DNA from: Saxidomus purpurata
Lineage: Eukaryota; Mollusca; Bivalvia; Venerida; Veneridae
Reading direction: 5' to 3'
DNA: 64,000 nucleotides
NCBI GenBank assembly: GCA_022818135.1
Contig: JAFMSR010000010.1
Span: forward strand, 11,878,885-11,942,884
Part shown: piece after piece, positions 48,338-61,110 of the stretch
Position numbering within the stretch: the stretch's first letter is position 1
Layout: each line of letters opens with the position of its first letter
Notes under the pieces: model-generated
What the model saw: only the letters and a program-made list of their open reading frames with translations
The model's database searches: none
Told to the model about the DNA's origin: nothing
Position numbers and translations under genes: made by a program

Positions 48338-50500
48338 TACAAGTTTTAATCGTCGCAAACAGGTTTATCGGTTCCTGCTTACACCGTCGCCTTTAAAACT
48401 AGCTGCGACCATTTAAACTAATATGTACAGTCTAGGTCAAAATTACAAACAGTTAAAATAGCTTTTAAACAATGAAATAAAATGACGTGACCAATCAGAA
48501 ACAACGTCACAATGGCTGCGATAGAATACTTAATATGCGCAATAACAGTTTTGAAATAAAGCTAAGAAAAATGTAGCGTAAATACCCGACAGCTCTTTTG
48601 AAGTATCTTTATAGATTAGCTTAGAAAGCAAAAGACATGCCCTACGAGTAATGAAATATAAGGAGGATAATCATTCATGTTCATTAACAAAGAATAAATA
48701 TAAAACTCTCAAAATACTAAAGAAGAAATAATGAACGATTAAAGTCTCTAAGAAAATGAAATGAAAAAGCTGCATGAACAGACTGTCTCGTAAAAATATG
48801 AGTACGTGAGCCACCCAAATGACATTTACACTGTTGTGCAACATAATGACCCAACTTAAGCCTTTACTTAGATGAGTAAATTATTTCAAAGTCTAATTTA
48901 CACTCAAGAAAAACTTTAACATTATAGTGCATTTGTTAATGAAGTAAGATATTGAAAGAAACAAAACATAATACTAAATGCACGTCAAATATAGCGATAG
49001 AATCGTTTGAGTACAACCTAAGAATAAAAAAATACTTTAACGGGTAAATACGATTTAATGACAAACTGTAATTCTTTAAATAGAGTGTTGAAAAAAGCTG
49101 AACATGTAACTGAGTAATTATATATTTTCGTGAAGCCTTGGCCAGACACTTAGATATTGGGATATTCAATTCTCATATTACATCATAAATGTATTGCCCA
49201 AAATGTGTCTGTAGAAATAAGACATCCTTTAATCAGATTGATGTCTTACTTACATTTGGCTATAAATAAATAGAGTAAGTCGTGGGTTCAATTCAACATT
49301 ACCATTTAAAATTAATAACCAGACAATAGCAAAGTACTTTAAAATTCAGTGTACTATGACAAGTGTATAACATCCCTTACGGGCCTGAATAATATATACA
49401 TTCTACAAAATCAATTAAGGGCTTAAATGTATCATAACTGATAGATTTGTTTCAATTATTTCAGGCCGCTCAACGTGTATCAAAGGAACTAACAAGTTTC
49501 ATAATAAAGTTGCAAAGAAACAAGAAACACTGGACGGACCCTATCCGGGTACATTTCCTTATGCGAAGTCATAGCTTAAAGAGGCTTAAAGAGGTTTTTA
49601 CTTTCCCTGAGCGCTTCAAATGTTAAGATTATTAACAAATTAAGATAAATTTACAATCATATGTCATAATATTAAAAAAATAACAGAATGTAAATTGTAA
49701 GGGTAACGGTTACGTAACTATAAACTCCTGGTTTTAAAATTAAACCTTTGCTATTCCTGCGTGAATGGTTGACAGGCTTACGTACAAAATCTGATTAAGA
49801 TCTAATGCAAATGTCTATTTACAAGCCTGACAATAAGTTTCTTTTTAAAGTTGATCAGTATAAATAAAAGGAAAATTGAATTATTTTTAAACATGCTGCG
49901 TCTTGATAGTAGATCTAGTTGTTACTTCCAAAATGACCTTAAGTGTCCATACTTTATATCTGATCCGTTGCACTCTAAAGGGTATTGATAATTGTTAACG
50001 GTCATGTCAAGCGGATTATTATTTCATAGCATGTGTAATAATGTCTTGCTTATTTACGTTTAATATCAACCGCTAAGGAATGTTTTTAATCTTGAAAAAG
50101 ATTGAAAAGAAAAAACATTGTCTAAAATTATATTTTGTATGTCCATTATTTTGTTTTGGCCAGTGTGAGCCGTGACTTCCTTGTATGGTACTCATCCCAG
50201 TACTTTCCGCAGATAAAGAAAGCAAAGCGCAACTTCTTTCCATCATAGTCATGCTTTCATTTAAAAATAAAACGTTATTGAGAAAAAGAGGGTAAAAGAG
50301 ATTCAATTTGATTGACGCTTATTTCATTAAATATCAGAAACATCTATCTTTAAACATTCATGCATAAACTGTATTTATGAAAGTTTTGAGATTTTCATTT
50401 TACTGAATTTAAAATTCAAGCCAATGGAATCAAGCTTTCTGAAATTCAAGCGCAAAAATGCAACCCTTTAAAACTGAGCTGTGGATATAAGTGTTATTCT
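48338..50500. other. AT-rich intergenic stretch, nothing supported
   Basis: No recognised coding frame or bounded repeat. Confidence 0.4.
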
Positions 50501-50504
50501 TACC

Positions 50505-50700
50505 TTACCCCTGGTCCGCTTTTAGTGTTGTCCACTTCAGATAGCCCAATAATAGAATGGCATGTAGTCTTCGTGTATGCGCATGCGCTACCGATCGCTT
50601 TCCGGTAACACTCTCGTCCTCAGTCTGTTCGTAATCATTCATTCTTTCCTTTTTGGTTTTGTCATCCTACGATACATTCAAAAATGCTCGACATCGTTTT
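50505..50700 (-). promoter_or_regulatory. Candidate promoter/5' exon on the minus strand
   Basis: A locally GC- and CpG-richer island with TGCGCATGCGC (50578-50588), a perfect NRF1-type palindrome, followed on the minus strand by a good donor GGG|GTAAGG near 50507. No coding frame is evident in the would-be exon. It could serve a 5' UTR exon of a minus-strand gene such as the METTL27-like gene ~16 kb away (inference). Confidence 0.3.
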
Positions 50701-50878
50701 AATTGATGAACTTCTAAGAAAGTGTCTCGTAACTTTGAGCACTGGGCTCGTAACTGGCTGTACAATAATCTCTGTAGTGTAAAAATATTTTAAAAATATG
50801 TTGTTATGTAGATTTCTTTTAGTTCTAGATCTATTTACTTATCACCTCTTCAGCGTTTGTTTGTTTGTCTTTACCACC

Positions 50879-50913
<35 letters not shown>

Positions 50914-50936
50914 GTCTGTTGTCTGTTGCGTGTCGT

Positions 50937-50972
<36 letters not shown>

Positions 50973-51003
50973 CGTCTGTCTGTCTGTCTGTCTGTCTGTC
51001 TGT
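50879..51003 (+). repeat. (TGTC)n microsatellite in two blocks
   Basis: ~34 bp and ~60 bp of CTGT units separated by a GTCGTCGTC-like interruption. Confidence 0.9.
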
Positions 51004-52086
51004 TCGGCCGTGTCTGCCTATAACAGTTAAACAGGACTGCTTGTTTGAATAAACTATGAATTTATTCTTGAATATTTTTGCAGGATGGCAGTGTCAAAAT
51101 CATAAACATGAAGTAGTATCAAGCTTGAGAAAAGTAGCAGTTCGAAGTGGTTTTTGAAGGGAAAAAGTCAGAGAGTTAAAATCCATCTTAAACTTATAAC
51201 AGACGTAAATGGCGATAAAAGACATAAGCGCAAGCTAGTACGTCGAGATGTGGTGACAATCAAACTCGATTTCAACACACTATCAACGAGGCAGAAAACG
51301 GGTATCTAGGTGCAGAAGAAATGACAAGTTACAAGATGAAAATGTAGCTTAGATTCACCAGAGAAAAAAGGTCAAAACACTTAATCGCTTTGAATCGAAA
51401 GGTACATGTTAGAAATGTAGCGCAATATTTTTCAACGATATTGCAAAATATAAGAAACGCTTTCAAACAATTATTCGCATGACGAAACGACTTGAAAACG
51501 AAAGAAAGGCATATATCAACATTGCTTTAGAGTGAATAGGACATGGTTGTATCATTATCCTGTCAGTAAATTTATTTTACTATATCTGTAAATTCAAAAA
51601 GATCCTGGGACTTTAAATTGTTTAAAAGTAGATAAGTGCTCTTTTTTATTGATCATACATAAGTATTTAAAACAATATAATATACCTGTTCACTTTAGCA
51701 TGGTATTTATTCATTCTGAAAGTCTTTATCAAAAGATTAACTTTTTCCTTCGGCTAGGCCAAAATGTAGAGAAAGAAACTTCACGAAAAACAAATTCTAC
51801 AGCTCAAATTTTCCATAAACTTTTTTTAACCACTGGGTTGAATTTCAAGGAATTGTGAACAAGAAATATCTTTTAAAAAGATGAACGGCGTTGAGCCAAA
51901 TAAAATACCCTACAGCCTATGAAGATTCTTTTCCTTGCATAACGTATACTCTTGTAGCAGCATATGAACTACCTTTTCATTAATGAAACTTCTTGTCACA
52001 GCGGAAAACGCATCTTGTACAAGCCATAAATTAGACTGATCTAAATGTCTTGAACAAGAAAACTTGTACATGTATATATGTAAATA
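51004..52086. other. Stretch without recognised features
   Basis: No domain or repeat recognised. Confidence 0.4.
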
Positions 52087-52088
52087 TA

Positions 52089-52658
52089 CACCTAGAAAAA
52101 AAGTTAAGCACCCCCTGGAAGTTATATAGTGACTTTAAAAAATAGTATCACGAAATCACCTTCAAATAAACGACGGAAAAAATGCTGTAAATCATAACAG
52201 CAATCCTCCGCACGAACTGCAAACAGTTTTGCACTTCTTCGAGTGTAAGCAGAATGTCTTAAAAAAGATCCGAGGTTCATCTGGAGGCATGATAGTCAGG
52301 GTCAGGGTGGTCACCAAGGCACGGTGAAGGTTTACTCGGCTACTGAAAATATGAAGTACGGGCGTCATCTGAAGACTCAAAATTGAATAATTTACTCTAA
52401 TTCGCCAACTAAATTCTTCCTATGACCTCTACAGTTCCATACTTAAATGTGTATTTGATTTTTGATAAAACGGCACCCGTTGATTGTTCAACAATATCAC
52501 CAGAAAAGCCCACCATAATATTTACAGTTTTGCCGTTTTCTGTTTGCCAGGGATTACATTCTTCTTCCCTAGCTCAATTTGACGGTATTTTCATGATAAA
52601 GCTTCGTTAGATAAGTCACTCTAAAAATTTCAGGGGGTGCTTAACTTTTTTCTTTGTG
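52089..52658. mobile_element. Tc1/mariner-type MITE (570 bp), TA-flanked
   Basis: TA at 52087-52088 and 52659-52660. Ends CACCTAGAAAAAAAGTTAAG + CACCCCCTG mirrored by CAGGGGGTGC + TTAACTTTTTTCTTTGTG; ~40-bp inverted ends to AGTGACTT. Interior frames show no DDE motif. Confidence 0.82.
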
Positions 52659-53329
52659 TATATAATTTGGTTAACATAATTTACATATGAATATATAGTT
52701 TTCAAGATATGCTCCGAACAATGAAAAGTAGCAAAGGGCAATACTACTGTAAATAGTCAAGATAGAGTTATGGTTCTTGCACACTGCATTTCCTCTCATT
52801 GTGCTTGAACGTTGGAAGAAGTTGTATTGAATTCCAACCAGTAGTTTTTGGCCTGAGGACTGAAAGTCCCCTAGGCCTAAGTTAGCATACCACATTTCAA
52901 ACACTGCAAGAAATTTAACTGTGCTATGTGCGAATAACAACTGTAAACATGCGCTATGCGAAAGTAGTGCAAGACAGACCAGATCAATCTTCTGTTTGAA
53001 TGTCGCATATGATAAGAACATATTACAAATAAAAAGAGTACATACAACTTCAAACGATTGCAGGAAGGTATATAGCTTACGGGCTGCATTACACATTTTT
53101 TCTGTTTTAGAAATTAATGCGCTGTCAGCTGATTACGGAAGATAATCATCTGTATATCACGGAAAAATACGGATACTTACGGAACGTACGGAGCTCGATA
53201 TAAGAGTTTGTAGTTTGATTTTCAAATTTCTGATGTCATTTCGTTTACAACTTTCTTATTTACGAACGATTACATATTTACCTAAAAATAAATTTATTAA
53301 AAAAAAGGATATAATTTAAGTGCATTTCT

Positions 53330-53750
53330 GAGAGGGAACTCACGTGAGCAAAATCATCCGCCATTTATCATGGCTGATGCTGCTGTCAAGGCCCAGTGAA
53401 CGGTTTCACCGATAACAAGGTAACCAAAAATCATTTTTGGTTTTCCCTGTTATACACATTGTACAGTACTGTATTTATATTTCATTGCTGGTATTGCTTT
53501 GTTTATTTCTATTTCAGGGTCTTGTCCTTGGTACACAATAATTTTCGATCCATATCATATCGCCTGACATTGAACAAAGTGCAGATCTCAAACAATTTGT
53601 ATTATTATACCTTATGTGCTTTTCCCTATATAAAATGCCCATACCGCATCGGTGAACAAAAACTGATGGCACATGTAACATCATGATGTTACACCCCTGT
53701 AGGTCTAAAAATAGATTATTGGGTTCCCAATAAAATTTCCTCTGATTGAC
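53330..53750 (+). ncRNA. Candidate short spliced noncoding transcript
   Basis: CACGTG (53341) and a CCGCCATTT motif precede ATGGCTGATGC (nine codons, then TGA). Donor AAG|GTAACC at 53419/53420, a 98-bp intron, acceptor TTTATTTCTATTTCAG ending 53517, and AATAAA at ~53730. No open frame joins across. Signals only; may be chance. Confidence 0.2.
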
Positions 53751-53957
53751 TGTGATATCTTTTCTCACTGTTATAATTTCATGTTAAAAATTCTCACTGT
53801 GATACCTTTCTGTTTACAATTGTTATAGTTCTGTAAATAACATATGTAATGTTATTTTACTTGTTTAAGTTTTGCTATTTCATTGAAATAGATTTGTAAA
53901 TCTTGTCTATATCAATATTGTCAATTTCTTAATTCGTAGTTTTTCGGTATAATAAAA

Positions 53958-54041
53958 TGAATATCACATGCACTCGAGGCTGATAGCAGATATTGTGAAC
54001 CTTTGAAAAGAAATGTCAACGTCAGTTGTGCATGTGATATT
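53958..54041. repeat. Inverted repeat with 14-bp arms
   Basis: AATATCACATGCAC and GTGCATGTGATATT enclosing ~55 bp. Confidence 0.55.
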
Positions 54042-54681
54042 TATATAATGTTGATCAGCTGATAAATTTTCATTAAGCGTACGTTTTATAATAAAACACA
54101 CCTCCCCTATAGCCCATATATTTTGTTTATTTGTTAATCATTCATTGTGCGTCGTATATTAAATTTCGTCCTCGGCACATTTCGACCAGCGCTTTAGGTA
54201 AGGCTCAGTGCAAATCACGAAGGTCAAAAGTTGTTTTTAGGGGAGCAAATTTATAGCCCCAAGGCCTTCAGCGCTCACATCGCTTTGATTGATTTTTTGG
54301 TTTGAACGAATGTACTTGCATTTGCAAAAATAAAACATTTGGCTGACGGGCCTCATCCGTTGTAAAAAAGGGTTTTGTTTTTATTAATCCATAATGAAAG
54401 TATGGTATATAGTTATTGGTTTTAGGGAGACACATGATAGCGAAAATATAGGTTGTAAATGATTTATGCTCGTTTAGAGTATAAGATGCCTTACAAAGTA
54501 AATTTTTCAATCCAAAAATGTTATACATTCTACTTGTCATTTCACCGGCTGTTCAAAGGTTGTACGCTGTGTCGAAAAAGAACTTTGTACAGAGTGCTTG
54601 TGGAAAGACATATCGCTGAGCTCGTGTTAGCATTACCTCACTTATTATTTCCGTTTTGCAGCTTCCTTTACCGTCGATCCC

Positions 54682-54817
54682 TAGATGGACCATCACTTCA
54701 AACTTATCCTCCATCACTTTACACTAATCCTCCATCACTTCACACCAATCCTCAATCACTTCACACCAATCCTCCATCACTTCACACCGATCCTCAATCA
54801 CTTCAACACCAATCTTC
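54682..54817 (+). repeat. 21-bp minisatellite, about six copies
   Basis: Unit CCTCCATCACTTCACACCAA + T with substitutions. Because 21 is divisible by 3 it reads in frame as PPSLHTN repeats inside a 169-codon open frame, which has no recognised domain. Confidence 0.85.
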
Positions 54818-54957
54818 CATAAGAAACTTCTTTCTCACATCATCGACAGTAAGGCTCGAACCAAAGACTCTCAATCAGTGTGAGGTTTGGCAATTCCAGC
54901 CACTTACCCTCGGAAGTGCGTCATATTTAAATCTGATAATATATGGTACATTAAAAG

Positions 54958-55294
54958 TCCAATACTAAGCCCGTAATAGGTATAATTTTATATCCCGTTT
55001 TTTTCATGTTGTATCTAATAAATGGCTAAAAGATGTTATATAGTTAAGACTTTGGCAAGAATGAAGAGCAACTTTTGCTAGACTGCAGAGATATAAGCAA
55101 TAAACTTTTGACTGTTTTCAGCAAAACAACAAAAAGACTACCCAGGTCTTTTTAAGTTTCTATATACATTTTAAAAATATTTTACTATGGTTGCTAGAAA
55201 TTTGAGAAAACATGGCTTGTCAATCATCATTCTAAGATATGTGTTGACTTTTGAAAAATTTGATACCTTGAAAATTTGATATTATATCTTTAAT
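54958..55294 (+). repeat. Segmental duplicate of the sequence upstream of the tetraspan exon
   Basis: Aligns in order with 60730-61076: CATGTTGTATCTAATAA, AGACTTTGGCAAGAATGAAG, CTGTTTTCAGCAAAACAA, GGTCTTTTTAAGTTTCTATA, GAAATTTGAGAAAACAT. No coding exon follows it. Confidence 0.8.
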
Positions 55295-55567
55295 ACCAAA
55301 GCATGAGGACCGGTAGCCCATTTGTCAGCATTGTTGTTGTAGTTTTATGAGATTATCAAAGTTTTCCTAACCACCGTTCCTGGGAAGAACACGTACTTTC
55401 CTCTGTAAGAAACTGCCAACTATCTCACATAAAGAGACAAGTCGGTAGCAAACCCCTTAGTAAAGGTAAAGTTGTTTCAACCACTCGATTACGGACTGTC
55501 AGAATTGCAAAATCTTTACCCAGCTGCATATAGATTAGAATGGTCATACTACTAGTTATTTAGCTTA

Positions 55568-55742
55568 CAGTGTAACCTCTCTACAACAACACCAAAGGAT
55601 ATATCAACTTTTGTCTGATGTAGAGAGGTTGTTGCTCTGGGGAGGTTTATTTATTCATATATCACGGCTTTGGGAAATAAAACATCCGTCTTTGTAGAGA
55701 GGTTTTTGCTCTGCAGAGGTGTTGTTTAGAGAGGTTGCACTG
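55568..55742. mobile_element. pogo/Tigger-like MITE (175 bp), TA-flanked
   Basis: TA at 55566-55567 and 55743-55744. Ends CAGTGTAACCTCTCTACA and TTTAGAGAGGTTGCACTG. Further internal TAGAGAGGTT copies. The CAGT... start is typical of pogo-group elements. Confidence 0.83.
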
Positions 55743-56425
55743 TACTTACAAAACAGTCATTTTTTTATTACGTATATAGCGATAACTGCAGTGTGAGTTA
55801 TATAAGCGAAGAAACTCGCCTGCCCGAAATGGCAAAAGCCAACAAGATTTATAAGACTCTTGAAATTTTAATAGTTATGTTTTGTTTGTTTTTCAAATAA
55901 ATTGTATGCAAAACCGCACACGATTTTGTTTCATTGTTATTCAAAATTGCACGTAGGTGCACATAGATAAGTGATGTTTAATGAATTTAACTTCCTGAAT
56001 TGATTTGTGGAATTTATTTTCATTTTACTCTGTCGTAATCGTAGGTATAAGAAGCAGGCTTTAAGGCAAGTAATGTGAAATATTTCTTACAATAAAGTTC
56101 CAATTATATTTAAAAAATTTAGTTTCTCTTGTCTTTTCTCTTTGATTATTGGCTGTTATGTGCTTATGTGCGTGTTTGTTATGTCTTATATCTGGAACTG
56201 TTTTACAATGTATGTTTTTTCGAAGGTTTTGTTACGTCCGGATATTTGAAAATTGATAAAGGAAAAGTTACTTGTTTTTTAGAAACTTGAAAGTAGAAAC
56301 TTCAGCATTTTAGTATTCGATAAAAACGGTGGACCTCAATGGTTAAGGTCTTGGGCTGAGAACAGAATGATGGCATAACCAGCACACTTGGTCAGACGTT
56401 AAGGCAAAATTTAACAAAAATTCTA

Positions 56426-57010
56426 AAGGGCTTGGTTCACTTATAGATGAAATTGGCCCAACTAAAGAAATAAAGATACTTTATCAAGACCTTTATACCT
56501 ACTTAGTGTGTCCAGTGCTCCATTTTGTCAATAAAACATCAAAAGGACACGTAAGAAGGCAAATGTGCATACACCTGTGCTGCATATGTTTACATTCTGT
56601 CATAGAAACGTTGTACACATAATTTTTTTCTCCGTGCATTATGTCTCCAAGACTCGCATTTTTTTTTTAAATTCACCCCCGGCACAACTGTCGACAGTAA
56701 TAAGATTTTTCAGGCATAGCAGAATCAGACCGAAGGATATTCTGTGTAAAAATATAGATTGTCGAGGACTGTGCTCATACTTAAATTTCCATTCAAAGTT
56801 ACGAAAACTTAAAACATCACACGAATTCCGCGACGGTGGGTGTCTAATTCAACTGTCAGCGTCTTTGATATATGATGATTCAAGCTAAATAATGTATCTA
56901 TGTGTGCTTTGACACTTGGTTTACATGTATATACGAAAAATGATTAAATAATAATTTTATTATTTTCTTAAATATTGGGCCATTTTTCATAATAGGCGAA
57001 CCAAGCCCTT
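56426..57010. mobile_element. TA-flanked MITE (585 bp)
   Basis: TA at 56424-56425 and 57011-57012. Ends AAGGGCTTGGTTCAC and GCGAACCAAGCCCTT, extending to TTGGCCCA/TGGGCCA. No recognised ORF. Confidence 0.82.
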
Positions 57011-57539
57011 TAAATTGAAAGTCGCGATATGACCATGACAGTGTAACGATAAACAGCAACAAAATAAAAGTGAAAAGAAAATAATTAACTTTCGAATTGC
57101 AATGCGTGCACTGCTATTCTTCTTTTCTTTTTCTACAGAAGGGAAATGAATCGTATTATTTAACTACGATCACAAAATAACTTGTTGATTGTAATTGGGA
57201 CTTATCTATTGAAAATTACCTGCTATTCATTGTTTGTATTTCATGATTGATTTATGATAAATACATTATTATGTATGGCATTAATACCATGTTCTAATTA
57301 GTTTATAGTTAGAACAAAGTGCTTCGAGATTTTGACAATATTTCAAAGATTTATCTTGATAAATGTATCTTAAACTAAACGTCTTTCCGTATTCATAACG
57401 GTTGTAAATGTGCTGTAAGGTGATCTTACATGGACAAGAAAGATAAACAGCAGTATGGAAGAACTGTTCGATGCTGATAAGAGAACGCCTCATCTTTTGA
57501 CGAAAAAGCAACTGATTGTGTACCTTTTTTAATAATAAT

Positions 57540-58660
57540 TTTTAAGTTCAACCTATAATATTTTTTAAGATTAAACTTAATTTGAAAATAAACTATATAG
57601 AATGCAGGTCAGTTTAAAATCATTACCACATGAACAAAGGGTATATAGTTATTAAAAATAGAAAGGGTGGTTATGGTCACTAGCTGACCTAATATAGATT
57701 CAGTTTTAAGTTTATATACAAATTTTAGATAATTGTATTCTAGACCTTCAAATCGATGCCTTTTATTAGAAGCGAAAAATTATGCCTTTCAGCGGCTAAG
57801 TACCAGGCATTTAATGTGAAAGGAAAAGAAACTATTTTATCCCCCGCAAACCATTTCAGACGCATTTTTTCTGACCAGTATCTTTTTCTAACATCTAATG
57901 ACCGTAAATCTTTAATGGCGTTTTTCATCGTATTTCTGCCTCCTTTAAATGTTTTCTCGCATGTGCTGTGACAATATAAGTATTTTCCGACGAATCACTG
58001 AAATACTTAAGATATATTTTCTATCTGATTCGGACATTTTTCTTACTAATACCCGAGAGTGACAAACTTAACGCATGCGCAGTTAAGTTGGTTATTTGTC
58101 AATTTTCAAAGAATTGCAAAGCAAATATACTTCCTTATTGCGAGCTTCGCTAATATGTGCGGGTGTTTTCGTTATTTCACGCAATAACACTGTATCGAAA
58201 AATATATTCAGTATGTAAAAGACTAAGGCGAACAGCGAAGCTCGCAATAAGGAAGTATATTTGTTTTGCAATTCTTTGAAAATTGACAAATAAACAACTT
58301 AACTACGCATGCGTTAAGTTTGTTCTTGTGAGAGTACTGACTTTTATGCTCTGGACACCGAATTCTACGAATTCAGGTACAAATTTGTTTTGGTCTGTGT
58401 CAATGGTGTGACTCGAGCTGCATTTGTTCTTGATATTCATTTATTTTTACATTAATTTATAACATGTACTTCAAATTTTGTAACCTTTTTATATTTTATG
58501 ATTCTTTTTTCTTTCTAGTGAATTTCTTTCAACAATTAAACCTACAAACCTGGGGTAAATCTTAGATGCATGTACATTTGTATCTAAATTCAGTAACAAC
58601 TCTTAAACAAGTTGTACTGATCATCTAATAGTATATCATTAGTATTAATGACGTTTATAC
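57540..58660 (+). repeat. Tandem duplication, unit 1 (~1.1 kb)
   Basis: Parallels unit 2 at 58680-59830 through ordered blocks: AAGATTAAACT, CACATGAACAAA, GGTTATGGTCA, ACTATTTTATCC, AACCCATTTCAGA-like, ATTCAGGTACAAATTT, ATATTTTATGATT. Open frames are not conserved between units, arguing against a gene. Confidence 0.78.
58066..58321. mobile_element. Hairpin MITE, ~86-bp arms
   Basis: AAACTTAACGCATGCGCAGT, TTTGTCAATTTTCAAAGAAT, ACTTCCTTATTGCGAGCTTC mirrored at 58236-58321. A one-arm degenerate copy sits at the matching place in unit 2 (59100-59215). Confidence 0.82.
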
Positions 58661-58679
58661 TTGTCTTTTGACGAAATAG

Positions 58680-59830
58680 CAACGGAGTTTGTAATGTTTC
58701 TAAGATTAAACTAAACTAGAAAATAAACTACGTAAAATGTAGGTCAATTCTTTAAAATCATCACCACATGAACAAACGGTCTATAGATATAGAAATGCTG
58801 GTTATGGTCAATATCTGACCTTATATAGATTGAGTTTTAAGTTCATAAACATGTCTAATATCTAATCTAAGACATTCAACCGATACTTTTAGGCTGTATA
58901 GTATCTAGTCAACGTGTAAGAAAGGAGACTATTTTATCCACACCCCAACCCATTTCAGATGCAGATTTTCTAATCAGTTTCCGTTTCTCATATCTTTTAA
59001 ATGCTTATAAATCTCTGATTTGCTACGCTAGTATTAAGTTTAGTTATATTTAAGATATTTGATGTTGACATTTTTTTACGAATACAAACTTACGTCAATG
59101 TGATAGAGTTAACGCATGGGCAAGTTTAAACTAGTTGTTTATTTCGACAATTTTTAAAAGCTTGCAAACTGTGCAAAGCAAATAAACTTCCTTATTGTGG
59201 GAAAGTTTCGTTATTTAGCAAACATCTACTTGGCATGACTCAATCTGGAATTCAGGTACAAATTTTTTTAGTCTATTTTAATGGTATGCTTCAAGCTGCA
59301 ATTTGTTTTCATATTGATTTTTTTACATTACTTTATATCACTCAGTTCACCTTTTTGTACTTTTCTTATTATATTTTATGATTATTTTTTCTTTCGTTTC
59401 CTTTTATTACAGTACATACATTATATTGCAATGACTTACATGTACAAAAAGAATGTCTCAACTACTAAACCGTCAAAAGATTGTGGTTTACCCGCCAATT
59501 GGTTATGCAGATTTTAAAAAAAGATTTTAAAAATATATAGAACGACATTACAGGGCATGGAGCTCCCAACTCCAAGTTTGGCAGCATTAGATCGATGTAG
59601 TAATGTAGAATTTAAAATAGTTGTTGCTATTGAAGTCGTACACTGAAATTAATTAACGGTTAAATACGAAATATTCACGAGTGTCATGTCAATACCATAT
59701 GGGACACATATCCATGTTCTTTGACGAGACTCTGATTACTATAACTGTTACACGACTGGTTATATCTATATTAAGTAACATCTGTTGAACAAGTTCTACT
59801 GACCATCTAATAATATACACGTATTACTTC
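58680..59830 (+). repeat. Tandem duplication, unit 2
   Basis: Diverged partner of 57540-58660, ~250 bp shorter across the MITE because one arm and the loop are missing. Confidence 0.75.
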
Positions 59831-60729
59831 TATTAAAGAATGAAGCGCTTGCATGTGTCGCGACTTTCGATTTTTCATCTATTTTTGTTTAAAAAGATTG
59901 AAACTAGTATTTGAAGAAAACGATTTTACAAAAAGAAAACTAAAACTTTAAGAGGCACTTATAGGACAGTGGCCACTTGCGCACCGTTTAATACTTACAA
60001 GTATGTTAGATTTAAGGTTAAAGTTTGAATATAAAAAATGAAAAGAACACCGCTGGATTTCTGGTCATTTTCCCCAAGAGTTAGTTACATAAAAATTTTC
60101 ATCAAAGAAAAGTTGGTATCATTAAATATCGTGTTGTCCACTGATTAATATCATATAAATTTGGCAGTTATTTCTTTGTGATTGTTGCATGCTACTGAAC
60201 TGTATGCAAATGTATGCGTTTAAACAATACTTCTAATAAAAACGGATACACACTTGATGCCTGTACATTCTTTTATGTTTATGATGCATTTATCTTGGGA
60301 CTATATTATTTGTGCCATTGCCTTTTTCTGTCTAGCTATATCATTGACTATGTTTGCGTCCAACATGTAAGAAAACGTTATGTCAGATTTGTAGAAAAGT
60401 TTAAAAAACACCTCATTTTTTGTTCCAAAAATAGTGTTTCGGTAATACATGTGCAGGTATATTGCGACAAAATTGAAACGATCATATTTACATTGAGGTT
60501 AACTTCAGTCTATATTCAACTAGATAGTCAATGATGGATATTAAGCATAACGAATGGTCAATAATACAGAACATTAAGACAATGTTGTCTTCTTTCACGC
60601 GGCAATGTAATTATATACTATAATTATAGCAATACAAAAGATTCTATTAAAATGTATGCGGGAATGCAATTATTCAATCGTCGCTTCAAAGAGCAAATAG
60701 CTCACACATATTATAACATTGTTCAAGAC
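59831..60729. other. Stretch without recognised features
   Basis: A 106-codon frame at 60214-60534 is hydrophobic in part but shows no known motif or codon signal, so it is not called. Confidence 0.4.
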
Positions 60730-61076
60730 CCAATACTAAGCCACTGAGAGGTATAACTTTTCATCATGTATGTTCATGTTGTATCTAATAACTGGCTGAA
60801 ACATGTTAAATAATTAAGACTTTGGCAAGAATGAAGTGACACTTTTGCAAACCTGCAACATATAAACATTAAACTCTTAACTGTTTTCAGCAAAACAATG
60901 AAAACTTGAAGGTCTTTTTAAGTTTCTATATACCTTTGTAAATTATTTTACAACTGTCTCTAGAAATTTGAGAAAACATTGTTTGCCAATCATCATTTTG
61001 TTATGACATGTTTTAAAACATGTGCTGACTTTTGAAACATTCGACGCGTCTTTTTCTTTGATATTGTATCTTTAAC
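60730..61076 (+). repeat. Segmental duplicate adjoining the tetraspan gene
   Basis: Partner of 54958-55294. It ends just before the TTTTAG acceptor-like site (61083) preceding the tetraspan start codon, so it may belong to its promoter or 5' intron. Confidence 0.8.
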
Positions 61077-61110
61077 ATTTTAGGACTCACCAGCAAGAAC
61101 AAACTAGACA

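Noticed and set aside
52671..53145. Overlapping open frames of 70-141 codons on both strands
   Set aside because: No recognised domain, no splice or start context, and mutually overlapping; treated as chance.
60214..60534. 106-codon frame with hydrophobic stretches
   Set aside because: No motif, no homologue recognised and AT-driven composition.
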